From assembly GCA_002427615.1 (NCBI GenBank), contig DIFH01000039.1, forward strand, positions 1 to 5,910: a stretch of DNA of 5,910 nucleotides, in the 5' to 3' direction. Both the position numbers and the translations under genes were made by a program. The stretch comes from Paludibacter sp. UBA5753 (GTDB lineage: Bacteria > Bacteroidota > Bacteroidia > Bacteroidales > Paludibacteraceae). The notes under the pieces were generated by a model. The model was given only the letters and a program-made list of their open reading frames with translations, did not search any database and had not been told where the DNA came from. Of the stretch, positions 5,709 to 5,910 are shown piece by piece; within the stretch, counting starts at the first letter, position 1; each line of letters opens with the position of its first letter.

Positions 5709-5852
5709 AAAAGTATCTTTTAAGGGGAACAAATCACTATCGTATTTAAAAAAAGCGACGAAAATTATTTTGAAATACAACGTTGAACCGTAAAAAATGT
5801 TGTAATTTTACAAGCTGAAAAAAGATAACTACTCAGCGCCCTAATAAATTTG

Positions 5853-5882
5853 ATAATAATCAGCCATTTAGTTGATTGTTAT
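5853..5882. repeat. AT-rich 10-bp inverted repeat upstream of tag
   Basis: ATAATAATCA (5853-5862) and TGATTGTTAT (5873-5882) pair over 10 bp with one wobble around a 10-nt loop. The composition is simple and A/T-rich, so chance is possible. It lies 16 bp from the GC-rich palindrome at the window edge and may belong to the same repeat unit. Confidence 0.25.
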
Positions 5883-5897
5883 GTATTTAAATTCTTT

Positions 5898-5910
5898 GCC
5901 CCGACGGGGC
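5898..5910. repeat. GC-rich palindrome GCCCCGACGGGGC at the window edge
   Basis: A perfect 5-bp GC stem with a 3-nt loop, standing out in very A/T-rich DNA and cut off by the window end, so its true extent is unknown. It could be the arm of a dispersed Bacteroidota intergenic repeat or the terminator of a gene to the right. Confidence 0.45.

Noticed and set aside
5709..5780. N-terminal extension of Tag from TTG at 5780
   Set aside because: The extra 24 residues are absent from the family, while the ATG at 5708 gives the expected length and puts the zinc ligand Cys at position 9.

Overview
The window is AT-rich and reads as a chromosomal segment from a Bacteroidota bacterium, probably of the Bacteroidales/Marinilabiliales type. 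This rests on three observations. The proteins have a Bacteroidota character, including the roughly 470-residue AhcY. Starts sit behind A/T-rich leaders without Shine-Dalgarno sequences. TAnnTTTG-type -7 promoter boxes lie in front of two genes. The exact genus cannot be read from the sequence.

All five confident genes are on the minus strand, so transcription runs from high to low coordinates. In that order they are: tag (3-methyladenine DNA glycosylase I, 5133-5708); a short arginine-deiminase-like pentein enzyme (3933-4853); a CtlX-type citrulline hydrolase (2998-3921); rocD (ornithine aminotransferase, 1616-2863); and ahcY (S-adenosylhomocysteine hydrolase, 44-1465). The first two pentein genes are only 11 bp apart and must be one transcription unit. 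rocD follows after 134 bp that hold a strong hairpin. ahcY follows after 150 bp and has its own probable promoter.

The middle three genes read as a catabolic route: arginine to citrulline (deiminase-like), citrulline to ornithine (CtlX), ornithine to glutamate-5-semialdehyde (RocD). It would release ammonia and CO2 and bypass both the carbamoyl-phosphate/ATP-yielding branch of the classical arc pathway and the arginase step. The first enzyme's substrate is an inference. ahcY (methyl cycle) and tag (alkylation repair) are housekeeping neighbours with no evident link to this route.

The intergenic DNA is rich in palindromes. The most striking is a nested inverted repeat about 125 bp long (5009-5133) that abuts the tag stop codon. 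It looks like a small palindromic repeat or MITE-like element, or a very large hairpin at the end of the tag transcript. Two operator-like palindromes lie upstream of the arginine-gene promoter, a long hairpin separates ctlX from rocD, and a GC-rich palindrome is cut by the right edge. No stretch longer than 300 bp lacks a gene. No RNA gene, CRISPR array, phage gene or transposase is visible. I found no clearly new multi-gene system; the pentein/RocD arginine route and the nested palindrome are the two items most worth pursuing.
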